Shown here: piece after piece, positions 47,419-59,684 of the stretch | Numbering within the stretch: position 1 is the first letter of the stretch | Layout: each line of letters begins with the position of its first letter | Assembly (NCBI GenBank): GCA_021234155.1 | Contig: JAJEKV010000497.1 | Span: forward strand, 41,519-105,518 | Reading direction: 5' to 3' | Length of the DNA stretch: 64,000 bases | From: Isoetes taiwanensis | Lineage: Eukaryota > Streptophyta > Lycopodiopsida > Isoetales > Isoetaceae | Program-made: the position numbers and the translations under genes | Notes under the pieces: model-generated | What the model saw: only the letters and a program-made list of their open reading frames with translations | Databases searched by the model: none | What the model was told of the DNA's origin: nothing

Positions 47419-48860
47419 TCAGTTTACATTAAGGATTAAGCTATCTAGGTATAGTTTTAAAAACCTGCTCTCGAAATTATTGACGATGCAGAAAACTATG
47501 TGCATATCATTAATACAAAATTCCTCTACTGACAGGATTAAAAAACCCCCGCCCCGAAGAGTTTTCGAGGGAAAAACCTTAGCAGTAATAAGCATGCCGG
47601 GCACATCGCATAATTGCATAGACAAGCCAATACCGCCCCGTAGGGACACAAATGAGTCCGGTGCATCCATAACCTCCTCGAGGTATGCCCCCAACAAACC
47701 CATCGACGCCGAAGTCAATAACCGGGGATGCAACGGCCGCCGTGCACTAGTAATCGAACATATCGCCTTCTGATATGGGCAAATGCCGTGGCAGATCCGG
47801 AGGGCATGACATTCATCCTCAATCGCCTGGTGGCAACACCGGCAAAGCCTTTGCTCGCATTGCTTCAGCCCAACGCGCTTTAATGCGCGCGGAGGCGATG
47901 CACCCGCGGGCGAATGGAAGCTATAAGTTCCGCTTCTTCATGGGCAGCCGGATGTGCTGGGTACCGGTGTGGGCCTCTTTGTGAGCCTAGGATTGACTTG
48001 TCGCTGATAGTGTGCCGAACGTTAACATGGGCCAGCCTCTCGCATCCCGTGAGTTTGGCGAAGGAAAGTAGCATCTAGGTACGCTTTAAGTGCTCGCGGG
48101 TTTTTTTTTGTCCCCACTGACGACCGTTTGCACCCCCCACCGCGGAGAACCACCGAGCTTGCTTGTCTTTCCAGCCAGATTTCAGGCATTGGGGACCCAT
48201 CGCCGCGGACCAGCAAGGTGGGGCAAGCGTGTTCAGCCATAGCCACCACCTTTTGGAAGTAAACGATATGGCGCTCCAATGCGCCCGTTGAAGGGGTAGA
48301 AAGCCCGCTTTTGAGTAGGATCTCGCAATTGAACCGGTGGACTTCACCCCCGTGGGCCCGCGCCAAGAAGGCCTTCTCGGTGACCGCCGAGGTCATTCCA
48401 GGTGTTGAGGGATATCACCGACCCCCACACTTCGCCCCATACAAAAGGACCGCCCAACACGGCCCAAACAAATGTGATCGGTGGCCCCATGCATACAACT
48501 CGCTTTGTGGTCGTTGTTCAGCATGGCATATAGTGCTTTTCCAACCCGCCGCGGACCCGAACCCGAGAAGCCGATCCCAATGAGTGGTAGTTGAGAACTC
48601 AATCCCCAAGTACTTGTAGGTTGGAGCCACCTCTACCTCCCGACCTCGGTAAGTGAATGTGGGAAGCCTTGGTCGACGGGATGATGCAACTAGCAAGCAC
48701 CCCTAGTTTTGGGCCAAGTTAACTCGCAGATGCCGCTGAATTGGCAAAAGTGTCAAGAGCATCTGGGTGACGCTGCATGTCCTCCTCGAGTATAGGCCAT
48801 GAGGTTGACATCGCCAAGATATATGAGTTGCCTGGATTGTGATGCATGAGAAAGGCAATG
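47419..48860 (-). mobile_element. LINE fragment of a second, GC-rich family
   Basis: Minus-strand pieces of ORF2 3' half. Near 48820 LGDVNLMAYT stands where the YADD block should be, so the catalytic aspartates are damaged. LRVNLAQ and VASSRRPRLPTFTYRGREV (48690) follow, then YKYLGIEF (48610), AGWKS and LLYGAKCGG (48420), all thumb-region markers. A tail contains IEDECHALRIC and FVSLRGGIGLSMQLC (about 47800-47620), then KVFPSKTLRGGGF and a T-run. GC content and wording differ from the LINE at 38.6 kb, so it is another family. Truncated at its 5' side. Confidence 0.72.
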
Positions 48861-51529
48861 TATGGAATGAATACATTTAATGGTTATAGAACCATTGGAA
48901 ATCTATTGTTTAAATTTAGTTTTTCTGATAAGTAGAAAACTTTTTAGATTTATTTTTCAGGCTAAGTTCCTAAGGTTGTGGGGACTTTTGTTGACCAGGA
49001 AAATTTTTGGAGGTCCAAAAATCGGGAATGTTGTTTGGCATTGATTTGGAAATTTTAATTTTAGGGGTCGATGGGTTATCTGTTTCCAAGTTCCGACAAC
49101 ATGGAGCATGGCATGGAAGCCACGTTTTATCAATGCTCCTTGCACGGGTGTGATGCATCTTGCAAGCGGATCTTGCAAACATGATTTTTCACCTGGTAAA
49201 AGTTTACGGTGCTCAAAAATCGATGGATTTTTTAGATGTTTTTTCTCGCGGGCCATGGCTTAGTCCGATTCTAGATTACTTTTGTTAACATCATGCAGCA
49301 TACAGTAGGTTACAGGTGGTGATTGGGCATGCAACTTCAATTTGCAGGTTAGGGTTTGTGATTTCTCTATTTCTAATGAAATCAACTCGCTAAGCGAATT
49401 CTTTATAGGCTCTGTCCTTTTGTTGCCAGTAGACACTGCTGCAAGTTAAGATATTGCTCTAGGATATTAGAATCCCGTTCTTATTCTTCTTAGCAACCCA
49501 TTTAGGGGTCCAATAAAGCCTTCAATATTTGTTTGGAGTCATGAATCGGGTTGTATTGAAAGTTGCTTTTTAGCATGTACATTCTGGCTTCCAAGACTGC
49601 CCGACCATAACTATAAAATCCAGACTTGCTCCAAATGTGGCTCCTAGGTCTTTCTATGTCAGATGGCATTGTTTCTCCACTTGCTGAAGAAGAAGTTCTT
49701 TTGGAACTTCCAACTACTTTACTTCTGAAACTTGATTGTGAAGGACAATCATTGGGATTGTTTTTTGCTTTTGTCAAACATGCCGATCTTAATTTGGTTT
49801 TATAATTTAGAATGGCTCGTCATTTGCAAAATTGCCAGCTCTCTAGCCAGTATGTCTTTCCTTCATTTGTAATATTTGTTTTTAAAATGGTGCTTCATGG
49901 TTGCTCGAGCGTCCTAGCAACTGCAATTGCAGAAGTTGCTTTGGGGATCTCAAGTCCATCTTCAAGTCCTATGTCATCCAACCAAATATATGTTCGGGAA
50001 CAAAAGGATGTTATTTTGAAAGAAAGAGAAAAATATATTTCTCAAACCCAATAGTTGTATGATGATGCAATGCAAGATGTAGACCCTACTTTTTTACTTT
50101 TTATTTGCTCTTGCACATTACTAATGTTTTGTTGTCATAGGCTTATGAATTTATCTTGACATAAACGAGAACGGAGGTATATATCTCCAACACGGTCACA
50201 TATACATACATGCAAGCGGTCGGTGAGCGGCGGTTCGCGAGCATCCATAAGCTTACCAATCGGTTGTCTTCGTGAATTGCTATCATCCAGTTGCAACCTG
50301 TTATTTGGCATTTCATTATCCACGGCCTAAGAACTAATTCGGGCAAGAAATAGGTCAATATGGTATATGTTCTTCCGTTTGTATTGTTTTGTTGATGCTC
50401 TATCACTAATATGTTATGTTTGCAAATGCCTTAAGCAATGAGCTAACATGATTGGGCAAACTTAACCAAAAATATATTGAGAAGATACAGTATGCATGTG
50501 GCTTCGAACACGCACGTGGCTACTTCTAAAAAGATAGATTCTATCAATCATTACCTCTTATATGTTTGTTTATTCCTTTAAGTGATATTTGCTCTGCAGT
50601 TTTTGAGTTGTCTATTGTTGTCTGTAGTGGACAACATATTGTGGAGGATTTAATTGGTCAAGGCTTTTTTGTACTATTTCATCGCTTGTTTTCACTTTCA
50701 TTTTGTGTGCATGGTGCAGATTGTAAGGTTCAAATTCAATGTTACGCTCTCCCGGTATCCAAAAGCTGTGGTTGTTTTATAACTTATCTTCTATTGTTTA
50801 AATTTGGGTTTTCGAGGTGCACGGAGGAAAAAATTTGGAATTGTTGAATGTGTCTTGCATAGATATCTAAGACTAGCTTTCCCACATGATCCATACCGGA
50901 TGAGGGTAGAGGTGACGCCATGGGTTACATGGGGTGCAAGGTAACATATCTGAGGACTCGAACATTGATACAAGCGGGGTTATATTAAACGTGAGGTAAA
51001 TGTAGAAAGGCTCACAAAATACAATGCAAGCACCTTGATGACTCCAGGTAATTTACGACGGCTCACCCGCTCTCTTAGGCCATGACTATGGCTTAAATAA
51101 AAGATGCCAAGTCATTTGGAATGCCAAACAACAAAGATAACATCATGACAGAGGAATGTAATGACTAACATTTCGAGGATGTAGGACAATGATAGGTGGG
51201 TTAACAATATAGGGAGCATATAATGGCGGTTAAAAAGCCACAAGGCAGTTAATGAATACATAAAGGAGTAATTGGATTGGTGACTCCATCAATAAAGGTC
51301 ACAAACAAAGAGTGAAATATGTAGCTGTGGCAGGCGTAAGGGTCGGAATACTGAAAATCGATCATAGACCTAGAAAACATATTGAAGAAGAGAAGGAAGA
51401 AAGGACCCTGATGCATGATATTTAGCAATCTAGATAGAAAGGTTATTTCCTAACATGAAGGTTAGTCTTTGCTAACATGCAAAGATATACCTGCAGCTTG
51501 AAAGGCAGCAAGAGCTGAAAAACTCTTAC
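48861..51529. other. No gene recognised
   Basis: AT-rich. Frames at 49502-49777 (-), 49812-50054 (+), 50143-50406 (-) and 50566-50847 (+) show no family resemblance. The plus frame at 49812 is serine-rich with SSPSSSPMSSNQ. Confidence 0.35.
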
Positions 51530-51910
51530 ATGATTTCCCTAAGGTTTTGTAGCTTTTGGCTGCCTGAAAAAAAAAAACGGATTTTCCAAAAATCGAGAAA
51601 GAACAATTTGGTAATCCAATGGAGAGCGACTCAAAAGATATGGGACGCAGTTACTTTGGCCCAAGTGAAAACTGGTCATTATCATGCACACATAAATCCC
51701 ACCTTGGCACCAGGGCCCCAAGCTTATTTGCTTGCTTCATTGTCCAGGAACAAGTTTGTAGCTATTGCATCAATTCGCACGGATCCCACAAAGCTACGGA
51801 TTGAGACAAGTAGATGGGAGCGCCACAATTGCCGCTGCGAGGCTGGGGCTATATGCGCCAATCTGTTATTGAAGATGAAAGCCATGCCCAAACATGTTCC
51901 CTTGGAATGA
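51530..51910 (+). other. Short open frame, possible retroelement tail
   Basis: A 126-codon frame. TKLRIETSRWER near its end loosely resembles the LINE zinc-region entry (LSAHHLNVEVGRW at 41.7 kb), but no CxxC follows in the expected place. Its start contains FQKSRKN, from a segment shared with 18.76 kb (gattttccaaaaatcg). The assignment is weak. Confidence 0.2.
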
Positions 51911-52597
51911 GATAACGGAAATCATTTTTGAAATGTAAGATTCCAAAAAGAAAATTAAAACAAATAAAGAGAGGGGTCTGACTAGATGACTCTAGAGAAA
52001 TTATACACAACTTGAGGTTCTAGATAAAACCCCCCAATTACCGAGCCCTCCAAAAGTAAATTATCAAGAAACTATGTCTAGTATCATCATTAACGCGAAA
52101 CCAGTTTTTCCCTTTGAAAACCTTAATTGACATAATGGCTTTTAATCCTAGTAGTAATGATTGTATAGCCTATTGTATGGGTCCTATGACCTATTGGGAT
52201 AATGGGGCCAAAAAACTATTCTATTCTATTTCTATTCTTTGGTAAAACTGCTTTTTTTTTGACCCAAATATGATACTTGTTGTTAAGGATTATATGTTTT
52301 CTTGGGTAGTCTGATTGCTTTATTTGGATTATACCTTCTCCAAATACCCCTCGATGTTTACTTGCTTGCCAAATTAAATTCACCCTAGTGCACCATTTTG
52401 TCTTACTATTCTATTTTGCAACATTTCAATCTAAGAGGTAAAATGCCTTGCATTTCAAAAATTTGTGCTATTTTCATTTTCATGCAATTTTTGTGCTTTA
52501 TGTCCTATGAATCCATGAATTACCAACCATCATGTTATGCAAATGTAGCAATTCAAAGGGTTTTAAGTTCTTTGATAAACATGGATGCAGTTTGTCT
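51911..52597. other. No gene seen
   Basis: AT-rich spacer with homopolymer runs. Confidence 0.4.
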
Positions 52598-53172
52598 TTA
52601 TCGCTTTTTTATATGTATTATTGCCTTACAACTCAGCGAGTTTTTAGAAAAAAAGCATATACGGTTGGACAAAGACAACAAGTATAATGGAATGGATAAA
52701 CAAGCGAGTGTTGAAACTTTCACAAGCATCTTTCTCTTAAGAAGTGGGCCTACTATATCAAAAGCATACCTTAAAGGCATTCCAACAACTTTGTCCATGT
52801 GTGGTTGAAGACTTGGCCTTGCGGGTTGGAATTGCAAATTTGGTAAGCCAACATAGTCAAAGGGCGTTGGAATCTCGCCCATGTAGATGCAATAGTAGTT
52901 GAAAAGGCCACCGCTTAAAAAAAAGAGGTTGTTAAGGAAGAACCCATGAAAAGAATGCGGCATGAATGGGAAACCATGAACTAGCGACACAGGGAACAAT
53001 TGATTTCCAAGGCTTCAAATGGAAAACCAACAAGTTTAAAAGAAGGGGTGAAAATGTCAAAGACAAAATCCAAGAATAAAGGAAGGCAAATGGATTGAAA
53101 AATCCAAGGAATAAGCTTTGCCCCCAAACATCCCCAGGAACCAGATGAAACCAAAGTACAAAAACCAACCAT
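52598..53172 (-). other. Unrecognised minus-strand open frames
   Basis: A 133-codon frame (52999-52598) containing IPTPFDYVGLPNLQFQPARP and MDKVVGMPLRYAFDIVG, preceded by a 63-codon hydrophobic frame (53172-52981). Composition looks protein-like, with two hydrophobic stretches. I cannot name a family. The two frames overlap and may be one gene with a shift. Confidence 0.3.
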
Positions 53173-53329
53173 GGCTGGCCGATTAACCTAGATCTTTGCG
53201 CCGAGGAGATTGAGGAAGGATTCTATTTCTGGGCACAAGATCAATACCAAGGGCAAAAAAACCATACTTACTGCTTTGGATCACAAGAATAGAAATGAAA
53301 GAAAATGATTATAAGTGACCTCATTAGGG

Positions 53330-53960
53330 TTGTACATTAGGGCGGATTTGGGGTCTGAAAAATGGCCTTCTATCAGCCATTCCGTCATATTTCCGCTCCC
53401 TTTTCCCATGCCACCTAGGATACCAAACTCTCATAATTACAGATTTGCTTGGAATATTCTTAGGAATAAGGGGATTGCACATTCATGGGCCATATGTATT
53501 TAATTACGTTGGTTGTCGACGGTGATGCAACACGTGGCGCTTCTAAAATGCCACTTGCATTATAGCATACCGGCAACTCATGGCGGTGTCTCTTGGTAAG
53601 CGTCTTGGCGTCCGCCTTCTACATTTCAAAAGTTGAATGTGTAGGTTGAAGCTTTGTATCGGATCGGACTTTCATTTCGAGCGTTGCTATGCAAGGCTTT
53701 AACCGATCTTCACTTCATCCTAATACGAGGCTTCCGCCCCTACAATTCCAAATTTGAATTTGCTTAATGTATAAAAGCATGGATTGTAGGAGAATGGACT
53801 TTTCGATTTCCATATGCACGTTGCAAATTTCAAAAACGAAGTTAGTACGGACGTTCGGCTCACACGAAGCGAATTGTGTTGGGGCATAAAAATACCACAC
53901 CTTGATTTGGCGGCGTCGCGATCTACGTATGGAAGTTGCTTGTTGTCAAATTAAACTTAA
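53330..53960. repeat. Copy A of a 0.6-kb direct repeat
   Basis: Shares with 55310-55930 long matching stretches, for example cacttgcattatagcatacc and ggcaactcatggcggtgtct, then ttcaaaa-ttgaatgtgtagg and aaaagcatggattgtaggag. Ends with a hairpin copy (53857-53923). Confidence 0.85.
53857..53923. repeat. Hairpin repeat copy, diverged (67 bp)
   Basis: Begins ggctcacacgaagcgaatt and ends ggcggcgtcgcgatc; the same length and arms as the family, with several substitutions. Confidence 0.5.
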
Positions 53961-54128
53961 AACACAAGTGAGATTCGGCGCTTACGTGGTTTTCTCGAGG
54001 AGGGTTTGGAGTGTTTTTTTAAATCCCAATTATCGACATAGTGTGGCGTAGCATCTTGGTATTAAATAGTATGTTAAATTCGAATTATATGATTGTTCAT
54101 TTTCAGGGTTAAACTCAAATCATATAGG

Positions 54129-54238
54129 TTTAGGAATAAGGTTAAAAAGGAAGATATTGGCTATTTAGGAATAAGGTTAAAAAGGAAGATATTGGATATT
54201 TAGGTATAAGGTTAAAAAAAAGGAAGATATTAGATATG
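54129..54238. repeat. Three-copy 35-bp tandem repeat
   Basis: Units tttaggaataaggttaaaa followed by aggaagatattgg at 54129, 54164 and 54199; the third has a longer A-run. Confidence 0.9.
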
Positions 54239-54423
54239 GCTCAAATTTGAGATATGCACATAATGGCATGTAATGATGGTTGATAGGACTGGAATACTGA
54301 ATCATTCCTACGATTTTCACGTCTAATCGGCCTATATCTATTCGACCCTAGATTGGCGCCCATTCTCCCCAATCTCCGCCCAATCTTTGCTAGATCCTCC
54401 GCCCAATTTCTCTAGTCCATCGC

Positions 54424-54731
54424 CATGAAGAGATCTTCGGAAGAGTGGGAGGTGTCCTCCAAGAGGCGCCTATTACGGCTGGAAGAGGTGTTCCCTCCAT
54501 GATTCCCTCGGCGCCCACGGTTCTTGCTCTGAATGCCTCGATTCCCTCGATTCCTTTGATTCGAGGAATCGAGAGAATGAGAATCGAGAGGAAATTTCGA
54601 GCGAGGAGTTCATCACAGTGTTCTTGAATTTTGGATAGGAGATTCTTGAGAAAATGAGTGGTCTACCGGCAGGAGAAGAAGCCGAAGATGATGAAGAAGA
54701 TGAAGAAGTTGAAGGCGAATCTGCGACTTGA
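54424..54731 (+). CDS. Small basic/acidic protein gene, possible outlying member of the cluster family
   Basis: Starts MKRSSEEWEVSSKRRLLRL at 54424, a nuclear-localisation-like basic start. Another frame ends KMSGLPAGEEAEDDEEDEE, VEGESAT and a stop at about 54731. The two halves are in different frames, so either an intron or a shift joins them. The acidic tail matches the style of the gene at 58776-59242 (minus). It lies between the two copies of the 0.6-kb repeat and about 400 bp before a hairpin copy. No known domain. Confidence 0.35.
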
Positions 54732-55135
54732 GGAGCTCATGGCGTTAGTTCATGGTACATGCATGTTTTCTTTCTTTTCTTAAGCATTCAACTAACGGTT
54801 ATTTCTTTTTTTTTTGCGGATGATGAAGCGGATGAATGAAATTTGTTAGGCGAGCACCTCTTATTTTTTTTCCTTGTTCTTAGTCGAGCTTGCCTCCGGC
54901 TTCTTACCATATATTTGCAAGCCTCAGGGCTTTTTGTTGTGAATAGTTGAAGCCTCAGGGCATTTAAATTTACAAAATGATGTAAAGCCATACGGCCATA
55001 AAAATTTTGAATGTAAAAAGTTTTTGCTTCTAATTCCATTTGAATACCTAACTTTTTTTTTTTTCTTGTACATGTGTTACCACTCTTAAGTACATAAGTC
55101 ATCATCCCTTTTCAAAAGAGCATATTATTTTTCAA

Positions 55136-55203
55136 GGATCACACCAAGCGAATAGTACATATGCAACAAAAATGGAACACACTAAATTCGCATCGTGTGA
55201 TCC
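55136..55203. repeat. Hairpin repeat copy (68 bp), inverted orientation
   Basis: Begins GGATCACACCAAGCGAAT and ends CGCATCGTGTGATCC. Flanks acttt-cttatttgttgtcaa and the left-side aaagagcatat are the reverse complement of the 17.7-18.5 kb units, so the whole unit is shared, not only the hairpin. Confidence 0.85.
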
Positions 55204-55309
55204 ACTTTCTTATTTGTTGTCAAATTAAAACTAAACACAAGTCCCTCGTCAATAGTCTCCCATTTGCATATAAAATATCTATCATTCCAAGTTATATTAT
55301 GTTTTATGA

Positions 55310-55930
55310 ACTAAAATGGCCTCCTATCAACCATTCCACGTCATATTTCCGCCCCTTTTTTCCCGTCAGTTGCTTGGAATATTCTCCGGAATAAGGGAAT
55401 CGCATATCTATGAAGCCATATGTATTTAATTCTCTTGTTGTCGAATGATTGGCCTTAACCATGGCGCTTCTAAAAGCCACTTGCATTATAGCATACCGGC
55501 AACTCATGGCGGTGTCTCTTGGTTTGTCGGATACCAATCATGCATCACCGATTCTTGTCTTGCCCTATTTTCATTTAGAGTCCATTCCGCCTTCTACATT
55601 TCAAAATTTGAATGTGTAGGTTGAAGCTTTGTATTAGACTTTTCGTTTTAGCTGCGATTAGCCTTAAAAAGTTAAATAACAAGGGATCTTTACTTCATCC
55701 CAATACTGAGGCTTCCGCCCCTACAATTCGAATTTTGAATTTGCTTTTAATATAAAAGCATGGATTGTAGGAGAATGGACTTTTCCATATGCTGCGTTGC
55801 AAATTTCAAAAAGCGAGGTTAGTACTGATTTGAGCCTCAAGCGAAGCGAATTGTCTTTTTGGGGCATACAAATTGTACACATTCATTTGGCGCCGATGCG
55901 ATCCGCATGATATGGAAGCTCAAATGATGT
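55310..55930. repeat. Copy B of a 0.6-kb direct repeat
   Basis: Direct copy of 53330-53960, about 85 per cent alike by eye, with small indels. Ends with a diverged hairpin copy (55833-55904). Confidence 0.85.
55833..55904. repeat. Hairpin repeat copy, diverged (about 71 bp)
   Basis: gagcctcaagcgaagcgaat at the left and ggcgccgatgcgatcc at the right. Paralogous to 53857-53923 within the direct repeat. Confidence 0.5.
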
Positions 55931-58340
55931 GTGGATAAGGATCAAGCTGACTCGGGGAATATGCTCCGGTCTTCAATCGCAAAAAAGAGGTCTAAAAAAT
56001 AAGAACTTAGACCTCGACATGTTGCGCCTTGCGAGCTCAAAAAGTGTCGACATACGGGCGGATGGCGGTTTATATCCATTGGATCCGTTGAGTGGCGAAA
56101 CCGTCATTTCGGGACGTTTCAAGTTTAGTCGATTTTGTGGTGGCGGTAACTCGGCCTCTTGGGATATTGTGAGAGATTGAGAGAGGATGAAGGCATTCGA
56201 ATCGAATCACAGTTCCTTGAGATGAGCCGCTTCGATTGTCACAAGAGAATTATAACTTAAACCGGCTGACTCTTTTTCTCTCGCTTCATTACTCCCTTTG
56301 TGATGAAGGAAAGGAATGAGCGGCTTGGGGAGGAAACTTCTTTGAGATCTGAAGTGGAGAAGTCAAATTGGTGATAGGGCAGCTGCAAGAAAAGATCCAA
56401 GAGCTCGAAAAAGAGCAAACTTTGGGCTTCAATGTAGGTTAAAGAATTTGAAGAAAACACCCCTTGGCTGCGAGAAAGGAAGAAGCATTATCGACCGATA
56501 GAGGCTGAAGTTTGGATCAGGTGCATTAGGAGACGCAGTCGGCCACAAAGGTCCGTTTACAACACTAGCAAAGGCCGGTTAAGATCGGGGAAACTAGAAG
56601 CAATCTTGGTTACGTAGTGAAGAACCTAGCGACGAACGGGGAGATAGTGGACATGATTTGTCGACCCTACAACTCTCCTCTCAAGAAGATGGTATTGGAA
56701 ATGGTACTAGGGAGATCTACAAAAGTTAGAAGCGACGGATGTGATGTTTGTGATGATGTAGGCATCGGTAGGCAGTTACCGTTCTCTATTCAAGCCATTC
56801 CACGAAGCGTTGAAAAGAATGGGCAAAAAAAGTATTAAGCTCCCGTCCACAAATTGTCGAGAATACAAGGGTTACTAGGACAAAGATGGTGTATGCCATA
56901 TTAGGAGAGATGCACCCGTTGAATGTCTTTGGTCTGCCATAGCCATAAAAAGATAAGAATGGCAAGGATTGTTGTGATATAGTTGGAATGAATGAGCATA
57001 ATAATCTTTGGGTTGACACTGGTTACTCTCTTACAATTCCTTGTCAAATATTATGACTTAACAGATTCGAGAAACTAATGGTGAGATTGAAGTTTGCATA
57101 AAATTGGATGAAATGGGGCCGACCAAGTTTGAGAAGTATGAGAGGGTATCCGTTGTCATCATGAATAGAGCAATTGAGAATGCAATTGCACATGCTAAAT
57201 CAAAGAGCAACAAGAATAACAAAAAAGATGTAGAGGTGACGGACGAGGAGAAGAAAAGCGTGCGGAAAAATGGTTCTCATGTCAATCGAAGATGACACAC
57301 GGTGGTTAGGTCTCTTTAAAGTTCGAGAAAAGAAACCCACGAGGTTTTGAAATGGGTGTTCAATCAAACTGACATCCGAGTCTAATATCTAGATTCGAGG
57401 GAGGGAAAAATTGCAAGTAGATCACTATGGATCTTACAAAGTAATTTTTCACTTGGCGTCGATTTAAAAGCGAGAAAGCAATGTACAACATAAGTGGAGG
57501 AGGACAAGGAACATGCAAAAAGTTATGCATCTTTGCAATCATGCAAAGGAAGTCAAATCTTTGGGGAAGGCTGTTTCAACCTTGTCCCTTAACCAAGCAA
57601 ATGCTCTAATAGAGGAGAAGAAGATCCCAAGTTCCATGGCATTTTCCCCATTCCATTAGAGAGGGTTCATATCGCACTTTGCGGCTTTGTGAGAATCATC
57701 GACAAGATGATATTTTTGAGCTGCAAGATTCGTGTGGAACATTTCGGACAAGAAAGAAGAGAGGAAGGAATTCGTAGAGTTGAACATGTTCTATCGAGCG
57801 GAGGTTTGCATGGTGGCAATGTAAGATTAGAGCTTCGATGAAAGCGGGCGGGAAGAACAAGTGTGCCTCGTAAGGTGTCAATTGGAGGGATGAAAGCTTC
57901 GGCCTTCATAAAGAATCATAGAGAGGCTCACGAGCGGAAACCGGATGGGAGAAAAGGTCTATGAATTTGGAAAATTGCTGGTTGATGCGGGGCGAGGACC
58001 GCCTGAGATGGCGTTCGTTCGGCATTGAGGAAAAAAAAAGCATGGGATGCATTATGCGAATTGTTCCCATACATTCGGAGAATGGACCTCACAGAAGAAG
58101 ATCTTGAGAAATGTTCGTGCAAGCGAATAACAAATTTATTAAAGCTTTCATAGGCGCATGGGGAGAGAGTGAAGTCACGCACTACTTGCACATCTTTTGG
58201 GCTCATGCACCTTGGTTTTTTAGGAAGTATGGAAGCCTAGCGATTGTGGAGTGCACAAGGCATGGAGAAGTCGCATAAACAAGCTAAAATAGCCTTTCAT
58301 CGTAACACTCAAAGAGGGGTGGAAATGTGGGAACCAACCC
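55931..58340 (+). pseudogene. Decayed multi-block reading frame, possibly a transposase-like protein
   Basis: Successive plus-strand blocks in shifting frames look like one eroded protein. DLDMLRLASSKSVDIRADGG (56000) and KIQELEKEQT (56390, coiled-coil-like) come first. TKMVYAILGEMHPLNVFGL (56880) and MGPTKFEKYERVSVV then AIENAIAHAKSKSNK (57110-57220) follow. The last block is THYLHIFWAHAPWFFRKYGS (58170), then GMEKSHKQAKIAFHRNTQRG (58260). That final block recalls an H...H...YGSL...E-K pattern seen in several uncharacterised eukaryotic transposase-like proteins, but I cannot name a family and this is from memory. Role unknown. Confidence 0.35.
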
Positions 58341-58775
58341 TCTAAGGCGGATGTGAGTGGTTTTATAGAAGGCGATGGCTAAATCGACAAGAAGGTCGCT
58401 TTAAGGAGCAACCCGGAAGTCGTAAACACCATTGGCATAATCTTTGAAGAGAAAGCGGAAAGTTGCTTGGCAAAATTCTAGGGCCCCACTAGCATAGCGG
58501 TGGAGATCTAAGAGACAAAGAATCGGTAAAGTATACTTGTAATGTGTAGCATGTTCACCACGGCCGAAGTACTTGCCTCCAACCTTGTTTGCACAAGCTG
58601 TAGCCGGCGTCGTGTGATCTTATTTGTATCATCTGGCCTTGAGCGATGGAGTTAAGCTATTGCTTGCATTTATGTGGCTTGGCGTCGTGTGAAGCTTTAC
58701 AAGATAATAATAAAAAAGGGTTACTTTTGATTAAAGTTGTGAAAGATGTTACATTGAAAAACAAAATACAGCGAC

Positions 58776-59242
58776 TCATTGTTGCTCGGTCGCGAGCTCT
58801 TCTTCATTATCTTCATCATCATCATCAGCTCCGTCCTCGTCTTCGTCTTCATCTCTTCCCCTCAAGCGAGCAATCACCCTATCAAGCGTTCCTCCAATCT
58901 GTCCACCATCTCTTTGTACATGTCCGCTCTGTCCCAATAGCACAGCGTGTTCTTACTTTGAATTAGCATCCTCGTTGCCGTCATAACCACCTCGGTGCGG
59001 TTGTTGGGGCATGTCATCTGTCGACCTTCTATTCAACCTTTGATTTGCCTCTCGGCTCTACGAAGCATGAGAAGGTTGAATTCATTCTCTTCTTCTTTTC
59101 TGCTGAATTGTAGCGGCGTTTTCCTTTAGAAGATCATCTTGCTCCTTCAACCTCTTCATTAGAACACCCAACACTATGTCGAGGAAGGGAGTTCTATCCT
59201 CTTGCGTTTTCCATTATCGGCGGTTGAGGATGTGGAGGCCAT
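58776..59242 (-). CDS. Small gene A of the minus-strand cluster (MAST start, coiled coil, acidic tail)
   Basis: A TATA box lies at 59329-59322 (minus TATAAATT), about 80 bp before the ATG at 59242. The protein starts MASTSSTADNGKRKRIELPS. Downstream frames read LKEQDDLLKENAATIQQ, NEFNLLMLRRAERQIKG and RADMYKEMVDRLEERLIG, with heptad-like spacing. The end is RGRDEDEDEDGADDDDED, then a short acidic run and a stop at 58776. At least three frame shifts or introns separate these blocks. About 90 bp after the stop comes TTCACACGACGCC, a motif shared with the other units. No known domain; a nuclear, protein-binding role would be a guess from the basic start and acidic tail. Confidence 0.5.
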
Positions 59243-59321
59243 AGATGACAAATGGGAGGGCGTTAAGATTATAGAAGTGAGGAGCAAAGACTCTAACGGA
59301 AGGAGCACATGCAAGGACCTC

Positions 59322-59330
59322 AATTTATAC
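59322..59330 (-). promoter_or_regulatory. TATA box of gene A
   Basis: Minus-strand TATAAATT, 80-88 bp before the MAST start codon. The same position relative to the ATG is kept in three sister units. Confidence 0.5.
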
Positions 59331-59461
59331 ATATTGGCGCTTGAACATATTAAACACACTTTTTGCTTTGTCATGCGTGTCGAGGGATTACGTCGGTTGT
59401 CGCTAGAACACATTAATGGTGCTTGTCATTTGGAACACATTAATAACTATTCTAACTACAC

Positions 59462-59532
59462 TGTGTATATCACACCACCTTGAAATCTGCACACGAGCTT
59501 TAAAACCCTATGAAGGGTTTAAGCCCGTGTGA
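59462..59532. repeat. Inverted repeat related to the hairpin family
   Basis: Runs from ATCACACCACC to CCCGTGTGATCT, and contains the inner palindrome AAACCCT-ATG-AAGGGTTT. It separates gene A from gene B. Confidence 0.55.
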
Positions 59533-59684
59533 TCTGTCTTTGTCATTCTCTCTACCACGGATATTGAAAATTAAAAATAGGAAGCGTAATATTCGGTACA
59601 TTTGTCAAAAACTTTTCCCATTGAAAAATAAAACCAATTACAAACATTAAAAAAAAGCGGGCCCCTCTAGGAGGAGCCCGATGC

